Of a DNA stretch of 64,000 nt, positions 22,840-35,331 are shown piece after piece. Position numbers and translations under genes: made by a program. The stretch spans positions 9,300,001 to 9,364,000 of the forward strand of contig JAFFSR010000251.1 of the NCBI GenBank assembly GCA_017163975.1, read 5' to 3'. The DNA comes from Anastatus disparis (Eukaryota > Arthropoda > Insecta > Hymenoptera > Eupelmidae). How positions within the stretch are numbered: the stretch's first letter is position 1; each line of letters opens with the position of its first letter. Under the pieces are notes generated by a model, which saw only the letters and a list, made by a program, of their open reading frames with translations, ran no database searches and was not told the origin of the DNA.

Positions 22840-25550
22840 CATTCTCAATATATAAATATAATATATATGTTTAATAAAAGTAATCCAGCTCATCCTTAAT
22901 TCAAATTCATGCTTACAACGCAAAAAAAATAAATATATGCTTACACATTAGAATTCTTCCGTCAAGAAAAAAAAGGCTATCCGTAATTCCAAGCAACCCT
23001 CGACCAGTGAATGCAAAACACGATGTTGGCAATCGTATCATTTGTATATCCAAACATACTACTTATACATTCTATTTGAGTAACAGTCTTGCCGTAAAAA
23101 AAACATTGCGCGTAGCTTAAAAAAATATAAATATTGCTCCCTACTGGGTAATTTTTCAATTTGATAATCATCTGTCTTATTTTATTTTGAAACTCTGGTC
23201 TAATACAGAAAGTTTGCGAAAAAGATTCATTAATGATTATATTATAGTAGTGGTTGAGTTTAACAAAGCCTGACATAGTGTACCATGTTACAAAAAATTA
23301 GCCAAAAAAAAATTTAGTTTAGGTACGTAAGTTTCTTTTTTTATTCCGAGTTCGTATGGTCTTGTGGGTGAGGACAAGTAGAATTCAAATGTCGCTAACA
23401 GAAAGCACTGAACACTAGACGTTATGTTTTTTTTTTCTTTATTTTTTTTTTCTCGTGCGAAGGGTTGCACATCAACTCGTTTATTTGGGAACGATGAGCT
23501 TGAGTACAGTACTGGCGTTGACGTTTTAGTTCTTCTTTTTTTTTGGGGTACTTTTTTGGGGAAAATGCGCTACGGTGAAGATTACAAGCTAATTAGCTTC
23601 TCATACTCGTACATTTATGTAGGTCGTGTGTTTTAGAACGTGGATAATGGATATTAAGGATATGAATTTTCGAAAATGTATGTATAGAATGAACAATTTT
23701 ACTAATATTTATTTACTTTTTTTTATTTATAATTGTAATATAGAAATATTATAATCATTTGTTTATCTTTCATGTTGAAAAAAATATACAAAATAATATT
23801 TGTATTCGGTTGATTGTCGTGAAATTCGTAGACGCCAATGGTTTAAAAATCATATAAACATTTGTGAATTGAATAAACTCGAAAATCTATACCCTTAACT
23901 TTAATGAGATGTGAAGTAGGCTGTATAATTTATGCATAGTTATTACTTTAGGTGTTAAAAATTTTGTTAAATATTTATATGTGATGTTTTTCTTTAGATG
24001 AAATAGGAAAGCTCAATACAAAGATATTTTCAAAATTTACAAAATAAGTAGTGCAAAAACTGTTGTGTTAGTATTTTTAATTTTAATGAATTCCATTTTT
24101 AAAATTTTGACACACGGCAATCCGATAATAATGATTAGTAACATAAAGTATCATTAACGTTTTTTGTTTTTTATTACGTCATTGAGATTTGAAAATATAA
24201 ATTATACAAAAAAAAGTAACAAAATAAAAATAACCTCAAATATTTTATTTGTTGGATAATTGCAAAATAAATAAAAAGTTTGCTCATTGCTTTTATAACT
24301 GATAATCAATAATTTATGTGTTTAACTTTCCTCTAATTTTCATAAAATTACAATAAAAAGAATAAGGAACCGATACATATGATTTATAAATAACATTTTA
24401 TTATTATTCCATTTACTTTCCGTACATTTGAATTTAAGTACCAGAAATATTTCAGTTAATATTCCCCTACTAAGAGAGTATCAGGACTCTGGATTATCGA
24501 CTTTTTTGAAACTACGGGAGATGTTTTTTTTTATGTGAAAATATGAAAAAAAAACAAGAATTATAGGCTCCAATGCTTAATAGACGTGGAGCTGGATGAA
24601 GTATCAGCAAAAATTTTATGAAATATAATAAAAATTAGCATTGTTTTATAGATGAGCTCGTATTTGTCTCAGCAATGCATTAAGATAAAATTCAAAGTTT
24701 AAAAACAATCCTTTTACTTGAACTTTATTTCGTCAAAAAATATTCATTTGTTCTAAAGTTTTCAATAATCATAAAATTAATATTAATAACATATCAATTT
24801 TTAATACATTTTTAATATTCATTTTTTATTTTTAAACTTTGGATATTATTTTGATACATTGTACTCGCCTAGACAGTAAGTGAAAAACAAACCAAAAATT
24901 GATAAAAATTAATCAATAATATAATTACGAAGTACAAATAGCATTTCAAATGAGTTGTATGAAGTCACATGCCATTGCCATCGAGCATCAAAGTAAGAAA
25001 ATATCTTTGAAAATTAGAGCTTCATTTCAATGTAGTCAACTAAAGTTCTATACAAAAGTGAAATAGAAAAAACTTTAGCGTGTAACGAGTAAAGAAATCA
25101 AGAATTAGAATGTTAATTGGCTTGTGCTTAATTATTCATCTTAATTATTTCTCTGCACGTTTGTTTATTTTTCATTGTTTTCAGCAGTAAATTTTCTGTC
25201 GCGTCCACTTCTTCTTATTTTTCTCTTTTTTTCGACTACAATGCACATTAGCTATGTGACAGTTTCACTTAATGAGCCACGTCCTTTCATTAAGCGTACT
25301 GCCATTATTGTCCAAAGAAGAGCGTTTACGATCTCTCTTTCTTTTTTTTCTTTTTTTTTTTACTTGTATTTTATTTCTTTATTTTATTTTTTTTTGTCTG
25401 GTCTTTACTTTTATGTTCTCTTACGCTTTATTTCCCTTGAATATTTGAAAACGTACTAGTGTAAGTTAGTTTTTTTGTTTTTATTAAAGGTCGAGACTTA
25501 TGCTTGTACAATAAAGTGAAAGAATATAAAAATAATAGTTGTGATTAAGC
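22840..25550. other. intron 3 adjacent to exon 3, no second exon seen
   Basis: Includes a 99-codon minus-strand frame at 22977-23276 that is less biased in composition than most but matches nothing I recognise. The rest is low-complexity A+T. Confidence 0.55.
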
Positions 25551-25554
25551 TTAC

Positions 25555-25599
25555 CTGCTCCACCCAGAGATTCGTCGTCATGATCTGATTTTTCAGATT
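25555..25599 (-). CDS. nAChRalpha4: nicotinic acetylcholine receptor alpha subunit, exon 3 (45 bp)
   Basis: A 15-codon exon in phase 0 at both ends, reading NLKNQIMTTNLWVEQ on the minus strand. It encodes a beta strand of the extracellular domain. The Trp of LWVEQ belongs to loop D, which forms the complementary side of the agonist site between subunits. The acceptor is a clear pyrimidine-rich tract ending TGTTTCAG before AAT; the donor is CAG followed by GTAAGC. The 45-bp size is the invariant size of nAChR exon 3. The next exon in the transcript is at 9998-10107, giving [11 protein letters not shown] across the junction. The preceding exon, normally ending LSQLIDV, was not found anywhere between 25600 and 64000, so it lies outside the window. 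Confidence 0.95.
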
Positions 25600-25601
25600 C
25601 T

Positions 25602-28600
25602 GAAACACAAAAATAATACGTATTTAGATTACATACAATTTTAAGATATTAAAATAACACAGTATAATATTCATAAAATAATTGATTCAAACTTTTTTAT
25701 TAAAAACAATTTTTAAGAAATGGCTATTATTAGAAGATTGTGGTAAAGAGTTAAACTTTGTTATCTCTATATTTGCATTACGAACAATAGCTATGTGAAT
25801 TTCTCAGCGAACTTTTAGATTTCGAGTAATTGCAACTAGTTGAAGTTATTATAAAACATATTTGAGAGAGTAACTTTTTAGCATTTTCATAGTTTACAAC
25901 TGCATTATACGAAGTTAATAAGATTAAAGGGGTTTTGAGTTTTGAGTTGTGAATTTTGACAATGTCATTAGGTTCATATACCCTTGAACATTTTTTTTTT
26001 GCTTTCGTGTAAAATTTGAGATGTACTCATGATTTAGGTAAAAGCAAAAACTTCAGAAGTGAATCAAATATTAAGTTTCTAGTTTGTCTTATTTTCTTTA
26101 GTATTGTCTTTTGTTTATTGAATGCTAGTCTTATTTAGGTATACTCCATTTAACTAGATAAAACAAAATATCAATTATATTTTAGAAATAAATGTTCGAA
26201 GCAATTTGAAACTTGTGAAATATTAATATTTAACTAAAGCGGGTGATTTAACTAGTTAAGTTTTATTAAATTCTTTAGAATTCGCTATACGTACAACTCT
26301 TAATTTTACATATTTATGATAATTTAATATTTATAAACGTTTCTTTAACATAACGGTCTCATAAAAAGTAGAAAAGTAATCCTCTTGCGTGCAAGAGCTT
26401 TTCCTTAACAAAAGAATATATGCGCGAGAGAGAGGGAGAGAGAAAAAAAGCTACGAGAAAGAATGAATAAGAGAGAAGAATAAAAAGAAAGAAACATGCA
26501 CTTGAGTAAAGTGGATGGATGTCCGAAGAAATTTCTTAAGAGCTACGGAGCAAATTGTTACACCACAACTCAAGTTGACATGTTTACAAATAAAAAAAAA
26601 ATTGTAAATAAAAAAGACAATTTAATTACTTTCAAATATAGTTACTTTTTTAATATGTGTATCATTTTATTTTTTTTTTATTATATAGATGTATTTAAAA
26701 GTGATGAGTTTTACAAACGGTGCTTTTTTGTGAAATATTGGAAAAGGAAAAAATATTCTTCATTTTATATCTTCTTTCGAAAGCAGTTTGCATGAATTCA
26801 TTTATCAATTTTACGTTTTGAATTTATCTTAAATAGATTTTTTATATTTTTAGTTTTTAGAAACGGAAATCATAGTTTGATTAATGTCTAAGGATGGTTT
26901 GATGTCATATTGAAATTTTTTTTTTTCGATAAATTTTTGATTTTATGGTCAACTATATTTTTTCAAGTACATTTATATGTGTACTGAAATCTTATTGAAA
27001 TGCAGGTAGATACATTAACTTTTTATAATTTTATTTTTTAGCATTCAATTTCATGTAATTCTACACTTGAAATACGGTAAAATATATTAATTTTTTATGC
27101 AAATCAACATTAAATTTTATGTAATTAAACATTATTTTTTATGGCTACACTTTACAACAATCATTCATGAAATTTCTTGTACTAAAGTCGTGGAGAACCG
27201 TATTAAACTTCATATCTTTTATAACAGTGAATATATGATGAATAAACAAACAAGTAGTATATATACCCGTTCAGTCAGTCTGAAATTAATATAAATAGAT
27301 TAAATATTTTTTGGTAATGTGAACACTAATTTAATTATGAAGTACATATTTTTGTATTTGAAGTGAGTTTTTATTTACTCTTTTGAATTACAATAATTCT
27401 TACCCATTCTATGAGCAAATAACGATTTTGAAATTATAAATGCGTATCGTACACTCACGCTATATACATTACTGCAAGAAGTACAAGCGAGTAAAATTTT
27501 ATTACGAAAATTACTATTGACATTTTTTTTTAAATCCATAATCTCGAAATATTTGAAGCAATATTTCACCATGAAAAACATTGTAAAGCCATAAAAATAA
27601 ATTATTTGTCAAATCGAATTCACCATTGAAACTCAATTGGAGATTCAACAGATAAGGAAATGGAAAAAATTTCGAACAAGTGCACAATCTGTGAAGCACA
27701 GAAACAAGTAAACCCGAGAAAATCCCAAATCCGATCGATTTTGTACAGAAAAAAGGAAATATCTCCTTCTCATTCTCTTCAATATAAATTCCTATGAAAC
27801 AAATCCAGGCTATATTGCTTTCTAACATTGGAATTTATTTCGTGTTAGAAAAAGAAAAGGTATCTAATGTTTTTTCTCAAAACAAATACATACATACCCT
27901 TCTGTCTTGATAAAAACGGAGTTTCCGATCATTATATAATATAAATCACAATGTTTAAGATATTAGTGGAAAAATCTTGTTCGAATTTACGTTTATATGT
28001 ATTTACAGACAAAAGTAAAAAATATACATAAACTTACATCTTGGCCACTTAGAATTGCAAATTTTTTCGGTCTTCTGCATTTCCAATGTTGCCGGAATCA
28101 AGTAGAAAGTTGAACGAGAACGAAACGATAATTTGAAATGGAAAAAGAAAAAAAAAATGGAAAGAGAGAAAAAAAGAAGTGAAGAAAGAAAGATAGGTAT
28201 ATCATTCAGTAAGAAGAATAAAAGATGAAAGAGCCAATGATGAAAAAGGGCGCCAACTCGTTTTGAATGCGAAGAGACAACTCGACCTCTTTCCCGCTTC
28301 GTTAATATCGTAGTTTTCCACGCCAACCTTAAGCTTTTACAAATATCTTCTCGTAAAAAATATTCGGTTGAGTATGAGATAAAGAAAAAAAAGGACAGAA
28401 GGACTTTGTAAAAGAAATTGCATCCTGGTCTTTTTTTTTACACAAGTATAGTCATTTCTATTATATCTCATATTTCTATGCTAGTCTTTTTTTAGTATTT
28501 ATTAAAAAATGTAAAAATATAAATTTAGAGGTTTTTATGCTATATTATTTTGCATTTTAATAATGACGTCTAAAATTATACAGAAATTTACAGGTTTCAT

Positions 28601-29860
28601 GCAGAAAAGAAAAATTTAATTTTATGAAAATATAGCTCAAAATAATGAAAACTGATATAACGTCATTAAATTATTATATAAAAATATAATTAATACATGA
28701 ATTTTTACTTGTTTTTCCGTTTTTTCTCAATAATAATTATAATTTAATGATTCATTTTATGAAAATGGGAAAAAATGAATACGATTTCGAATATTTGTTT
28801 ATTAATTACTGCATGTACTATGGTTTAACTTCAAAGGAGTCCCAAAAATATGTATCAAAACAGGAAGCGCAGAGGAACGTACAAAACTTATTAATGTTTA
28901 CATCTAGCAGAAATATAAAAATTAAAAACAAAAATTAATATGGTGGAATGAAGGAAAACGTGAAAAAATACACAATAAAAATTGCGAAAATAAGTGAAAA
29001 AATCAAGATTTTGTCAGACGTTTGAAAAATAATATAATTAAATTTTATTTAGATTTTTACAATAAAAATTTCGCAATATTTAAAAGATGAAAACTATTTC
29101 ATACCAAGATTTTAAAAATTATTTCGTGGGAATTCTCCTTTTTTAAAAACTTTAAATTCTTTTTCGCCTAGTCTTTTTTTGTAAGCTACCTTTTCCACAA
29201 TTCATAGTAATCTTTCATTACGCTTAAGCTTTAGCATGTGTAAAAGAACGATAAACTTTTGGTTGGTCGAATATAAATTGCTGGATTTGAACTGTTGGTT
29301 GAAAAGGTTCTTTTAGTAAAGAAATAGAAGACTAATCTTAAATGAATAGGCAACCCGTTGGTTATAGGTTTGCCTAGTTTAGATAGAGATATTAAATGAC
29401 AAGGGAGAGGGAGATGTTCTATATTACCGTAACGTTACTTTGTGCGATATGTTATATGGTCAGTCAGAAAGGGAAAATATCGTATATACCGTTCGAATGA
29501 AAGAGCGTTAAGAGTCACGTACAGCTCGTATGATTCACGTGTGTCTTACCCTTCTTGATACTTTGCTCTCTTTTCCAACTTTCTCTCGCATGGATAAATA
29601 AAGCTAAGAGGCTACGTTTATACAACGTTGCGTCCTCGATTCTCATTTAGGTCGTTTCAGTACTATATATATATATGTATATGTATAAATATATAAATAT
29701 ATGTGCATATATTTTCATATATACTTATATGTGTATGAAAGAATTATTGAATGTGTTTATACATACAAAGGTAATGTTAGTTTACCTTTTGATTTTTGTT
29801 TTTAAAAAAATTATCAATTTATATAAAATTTATTGAGAGAAAAGTTAAAAGGGGACATAA
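25602..29860. other. intron 2, no gene seen
   Basis: A+T-rich with a purine tract at 26428-26490. The sequence near 28010-28330 and 27514-27828 contains frames of just over 100 codons on the minus strand with runs of Phe, Leu and Ser; not convincing genes. Confidence 0.6.
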
Positions 29861-29861
29861 C

Positions 29862-29999
29862 AGATCTTCGGTGCCTTATTCGGTATAGCGATGGATTTGC
29901 AATTCATTAAACCAAGTCCGATTTCTGGTCTCGACCTATTGATATATAAACATTACTGTACCTTATATGAACTTTATATACAAACATGCCGAATTACTG
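29862..29999 (+). mobile_element. highly diverged tRNA-derived SINE (family 1)
   Basis: The order of motifs matches the family: a tRNA-like head (GCCTTATTCGGTATAGCGATGG), a box-B-like CCGATTTCTGGTCTCG, then CCTATTGATATATAAACATTACTGTACC resembling the GATTGATACAAGCGCCACTGTACG of better copies. Many substitutions suggest an old insertion. Confidence 0.5.
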
Positions 30000-30404
30000 T
30001 GATGTCATTTTTTTCATGTCCCAATATAAAAAAATATTTGATTTTCACCATAATACAGTAATTTTTGAATACCAATACTTTCCACTTCATTCGTGGAACT
30101 GTGACAAAAGTACATAGGTCTTAGAAGTACTATGAAGGAATTTATGATATTTTATGAAAAAAAACTATTGTGATATTATTTTAAGTTTTAATTAAAATTT
30201 TAAGAATCATTGAATTATGTGATACTGCTGAATTATCAACAGTTATTTCATATTCTCTATATTTAAAAAATAATTTTTCAACCTACTATTTTCTCTCAAT
30301 AGTTGAGAAATCGTTGTTTTCAAATTCAGCAATTTTAGAAAAGCTTTTTCGAAAATTTTTGGAACACGTATTATTTGCGGCATCGTAATAAAAGTGGTTT
30401 ATAG

Positions 30405-30530
30405 TAGGACCGTGGAGAGACTATGAAGAGTGCTTGGAGGCACTGAAAAGGGACTGAGAATGACTGTGAATGGATTGAAAAGAGATTACGAAAGGTTCTT
30501 GGAGAAACCTGCAGAGGGATTGTAAATTGT
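30405..30530. repeat. degenerate short tandem repeat
   Basis: On the minus strand, units of about 10-13 bp resembling AGTCYCTTTTC recur through this stretch (CAGTCATTCTC, AGTCCCTTTTC, AGTGCCTCC and similar). It is purine-biased on the plus strand and richer in G+C than its flanks. A 65-codon minus-strand open frame across it is a by-product of the repetition. Confidence 0.4.
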
Positions 30531-30559
30531 TGGCGGAGATATACCGCGGAGGCGTAGTA

Positions 30560-33500
30560 AAAGTGCAAATCTCGAAATTGCGACTATTTTTTTTTACAAC
30601 TAAAAAAGAAAGAAATTATATGTTTTAGAGTATATTGTAATTATAAAGCAAATTTAAAGCATGCAGTTTTAAAGAAAAAAAAGCAATAATTAGGCCTCAT
30701 CGCATTAACTTTAAAAAGTATGAATCATAAAATAAAACATTATATTTACGTCTCTTATCCACTTCCTCTACTTTTCTCTTCAATGTACCATTCAGTCACA
30801 TAACATTATATCATTTCCCAAAGAGAATGAGTGGTGCGCACAGTCGACCTACTTTCTCATATATACATAAATGAAGCCACGAAAAAAAAGAAGAAAATAA
30901 TAAAATGACTATATCCACGCATTGCATATCTCACATTCAATGCATCTGTGTAACGATAACAACGACGCCGGGACGTCGATAATAATGACACGGCGAATAT
31001 CTATGAATAATGTACAATATATTCGTAAATAACGAGTTATGAGTGAATTTTTAATGAAAGCTTTTTTAATTAAAATTTAATTATATTATTAATGTAGCGA
31101 ATTTAATACCGGTGGATTTTCTAATACATTGCGAATCTTTTTCTTCATATTGGATGCAAATAAAGTTTCAAAATTGGCTGCTTATTTTCTTTATTCAGGA
31201 ATTTTAATCATTTGGTGAAGTTTAAAATTGTTAAGATAATTTACTCAATTTTTATGGGCGATTATTTTATTTAATACGAACAATATTTCATGCGATTAAC
31301 TTAATTTCTGCACTATTAATATTATTGCAGTAATATTTTTTAAAAAATCCAACTTTTATGTTTATTACAAAATTTATATAAGCAAAAAAGTATAAAAAAG
31401 AGTCATTACATTTGTGCTTAATTTAAAGTTCTACATTAAAATCTTTTCCATAAATCATGGAACAACTGCGCAGAAAAAGTATTGTTCAAAAAGAGTAAAG
31501 GGGAAAGAGAAACGAAATACAACATACAAAGTTATGGTCCATGACCAATTACAACGTGACAAATAACACATAACTAAAACAAAAATAAAGTTTGTACTTG
31601 CTGGTACTGTCGATGATTGCACGGCAATTTCATTACTTACTCGAAGCACTTTTCCCCGTGGGATCGATTTGAATTTCTTTTTTTTTTTTTGTTTTTAACT
31701 CTAACTATAATACTGGAATCGTTATTCAGATTTATGGATTATTGGGTTTATTTTTAGCTAACGCTTTTCTCGATTCACTTGATCGTGTGAATAATTACTA
31801 CTAGCGGATGATTCATTTAAGCAAGTGGAACGTGCTCGGGATTAAATTGTACACATAAAAAGAAATAAAACATTTATTATGAAAATGATTCGGATGTTAT
31901 TTTGAAACCACGTCAATTTGGCAAAACGAATGTTCGAAAGAATAATGACAGATTTCAGTAGATGAGATGCTTATAATCGTTATAATAATTTAGCAATATC
32001 AAATTAATATTTATTAATTAATGAAACTCATCATTAAGCTCTGTTGATATTCAAAACATAGAAAGTTATTGGAGCTTAAATTTCCAAATATATTTACTAG
32101 TTTTCTGGTGTCAGATTACAAAAACAAACGCAAAGATATTTATTATTGTTGTAAACGTCACGGGATTATGAGCCAAAACAAAGTGATAAAAACAAAAAAA
32201 TAAGAAAAAAGAAAAGAAGCGTTATCGCATAAATCCTGCACACAGAACAAGAGCATAGCTTATCGTAACGATTTTGTCGTACAAACTGTCGTTCTCGCAT
32301 AGTCCCTTAAGGCGTTACAAAACTTAACACGTATACAGATAAAATTTTGTGTACATACATTTTTAACTTTGTAATATTTCGTTTACAGAAAAATTTTAAG
32401 AATTTATTTTTAATATTTTGCTTATTTCGAAAGCCAGTCTTTAATGTATTTATGTAAGCTTCATAAAGAAAAAAATTTCACTTCGACAACAAACCGTAGG
32501 TAATTTGAAGTTAATTTTGATATAGCTGTTTTAGTTTACTTTGTTTTTCGAACTTTTAATTTCTTAACCATTACGCTGCTGTTTTAAAAACTTTATAATG
32601 GAAGATAGATTATCTGGGTTAATTTTTTTCTTTTTTAACGTTTTTTATCTGTTTGAGCTTTATTTCAAAGTATTGCAATGAAAAAGTTGTAGATGCGAAT
32701 AAGTTTTATTTTTGAGAATTTCCAAATAACTTTTATTTGTGGTAATTACTTTAAAATCAGAATATTATTTATAATAAATCTTATAATTAATTTTTTATTC
32801 TTTTTACTTCCTTTCATTAATGAGAAAGAAAAAATGAATAAACTTACAGTATTAACTTTTTACTCGTATAATATAAAAATTTTCCTTTGATTAAAAACAA
32901 CTAATATCTATTTCTTCAAATCTTTCAATATTTTCAAATATTGTCTTCAATTCACATAAGAACAAATTTACAAATTAAACCAATCATTATATACCTTAAT
33001 TACTGACACAAAAGTTTTTGTCATATGATCTAAACAAAATTGGATGCGGTAAAGTACTTAAGCTTTATAATTTTTAAAACCATCGGGTTATATACCAACA
33101 TGGTAGCAAGAGAATAGAGCACAAAATGCTTTAAGTAGGTTATCACGATAATTACGCTTTCCCCCCTCCATTTTAGCTTGTCTCAAGCACACGGTTCATT
33201 CACTCTTTTTTCTTTTTGCTCGCTGATTAATTAGATAAAAGGAGTGAAATGAATTTTCGGTTTTTTTTTTTCGTTTATAATAAGCTTTTTTCTTTTCAAA
33301 AGGGTTACAAACAATGTTCATCGTTGAAATACAAGCTTTTGATTGGATAAATTTTACTAGACGTAGACTGGTTGTTGAAAAAATTGAAAAACGTATTTAA
33401 AAAAAATTTTTTGTTTGTATTTAACGAAGTGTTGATTTTTTTAGAGTCGATAATGGCTTTCTGGCTCTAAAAAATGCAATTGTAAATTTATTTGCAAATT

Positions 33501-34960
33501 TAATTAATGAAAATTGTTAGGGGACTATTTCTCTATTTAAGATAAAACAAGACTTTTCTCTCCCAATTTACAAATTTTATGTATGCACCATATTATTAAA
33601 TTAAACGCAGACTGATGGATATATATCGATTTTAATTGTACCTTCAAAACAAAGTGATTACTGGTAAATTGAATTTAAAATTCTAACGATTGCTGACAGT
33701 TAATTAAATTTTTACTAAAGCTTATTCAGACATGTAATTTCTTTGAAACTATTAAATAAAAAAAATTTTAAATTTGTTGTTTATTCAACATTTTTTACAA
33801 ATAAATTTGTTGGCATGTCAAACACGTCTGTTTTTACTAAATTACAACAATAAGTAAATTACTCTGTGAAACTATAACTGGTTTTCAATAAAATTGCTGA
33901 AGTGCTAAATTTCTCATCTTAGAAAGATCTAAAATACAACATGTTTCATTAAATTAAATTGTTATCATCTGCATAAATGATTCGCAAATTTATTAACACT
34001 ATAGCGTTTAAGTGGATCTGATTGAATTTAATAGAATATGGTTCAAAATGATCATAAAAATTCAAATTATAAAATATATATATAACATTCATTCATATAG
34101 TTTATTTCTCTTAAAAGTTCGGAATAATTGTGAAAAAAAACTTAATTTTCTTCTATAATTACATGCAACAATAAAAACGAGCATGGCATTTATGTAAAGC
34201 GCAATATATATAGCTTCAATAGTTAAACATATGCGCTTAAATTGCGAGCACTTACACCTCTCTCAACAATATCAATTCCTTCAACAACTCGAGCTTCTAT
34301 TACAGTAATTCCTGTGGTTTTAAAAAGGAGAAAGGAATATACATGCATAGAATAGCTCCTTGTGCAAGTGTATGCGAGCGCATTACTTAAGAGATAGTAC
34401 ACGAAAATCCATTTAACTGCGAAATGGTTACGAGACTTGCATACAAGATGTACTTTTGATAATAAAACGTACTAGAAGCTTACTGAATATTACGTGCGTA
34501 TGTATACAGAGCTTGCGAACATTAGTTTTGACTTAACGTAATTATGTCATTCAAATTTTCCAAGTCAAAAATTACATTTTTTTCTTTACTTTACACATAA
34601 AAATCTACTAATTAAAAATTGCTGCATAAAATATACAATGAAAAATAGTCTGATTCCAATAAAAGTTCTAGAACACTCTCAGATAAATTCAATTTCTTAA
34701 AATTTAAGTAACGCTATCTGTATTAAGTTAGGTACAGCCACCTGTATTAAATTTTTTTTTAATGTAAATTGTATATAAAGTCTAATAAATAATTAAAAGG
34801 AGTATTAAAATATTTCTAAATAAGATAAAAATAGTTCTTATTTTAATGAAGAAAGTTGAAATTACGTATAAAATTATTTAAAAGTAACTGTTAGAAATAA
34901 AATTAAATAAACACTTTTCACTTTGAATCATTCAAAAAGAAACTCCAAAATATATAACTT
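30560..34960. other. intron 2, no gene seen
   Basis: A+T-rich with small balanced spots (30955-31000 with GACGCCGGGACGTCG). Contains copy 1 of the 34-bp duplication. No transposon ends recognised. Confidence 0.6.
32830..32863. repeat. 34-bp exact repeat, copy 1
   Basis: Begins AAAAATGAATAAACTTACAG and ends TTAACTTTTTAC; identical to 37052-37085. Sequence on either side is unrelated between copies. On the minus strand it contains ACTGTAAGTTT, which resembles a splice donor. Confidence 0.85.
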
Positions 34961-34961
34961 G

Positions 34962-35331
34962 ATAAGGTGCAGTGCTACTATTTGCCAACTTAAAAAGAAA
35001 ACATGCTCTTTCACAAATTTTTTTTCCAATAGTTATTGTATGAATGCAGAAAAATTTTCCATTTAGATTCATTTTAAAATTTGAGTTCAAATTAATAAAA
35101 AAGTAGCAAGAAGTAAGCTTAACTTCAATTTCTTTGCACCTTTCTGTGTGTGTTTTGCAGAATTCATGAGTTAATGTAATGAAGAAATTTAGAATAAAAT
35201 TAAAAATTTTTTAATAAAACCAAATGGAAAATGTTTCTGCATTTACATAATGACTATTTTGGAAGAAAAAAGGTATTAGTGAAAGATTTGTTTTCTTTTT
35301 AAATGGACAAAATGGGAGTACTGTACCTTAT
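34962..35331. mobile_element. foldback/MITE-like inverted repeat (370 bp)
   Basis: The left arm ATAAGGTGCAGTGCTACT pairs with the right arm ending GTACTGTACCTTAT. Further inside, TTAAAAAGAAAACATG... TCTTTCAC and ATGAATGCAGAAAAATTTTCC are answered by GAAAGATTTGTTTTC... and GGAAAATGTTTCTGCATTTAC. Arms are about 110 bp around an unpaired centre. The target duplication is unclear. Confidence 0.7.

Larger units (their letters stand above)
10108..25554 (-). other. nAChR alpha intron 3 (complete, 15,447 bp)
   Basis: Lies between the donor of exon 3 (CAG, then GTAAGC) and the acceptor of exon 4 (TTTCAG). It is phase 0. It contains the densest cluster of non-autonomous transposons in the window: the 9-bp-TSD foldback at 10831, a TA-flanked element at 13347, the interrupted SINE with nested element at 14398-15420, a full SINE at 18334 and a TTAA-flanked element at 22458. 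Confidence 0.92.

Noticed and set aside
28003..28326. 107-codon minus-strand frame
   Set aside because: The central part is Phe/Leu/Ser low complexity from an A/G-rich plus strand; no homology recognised.
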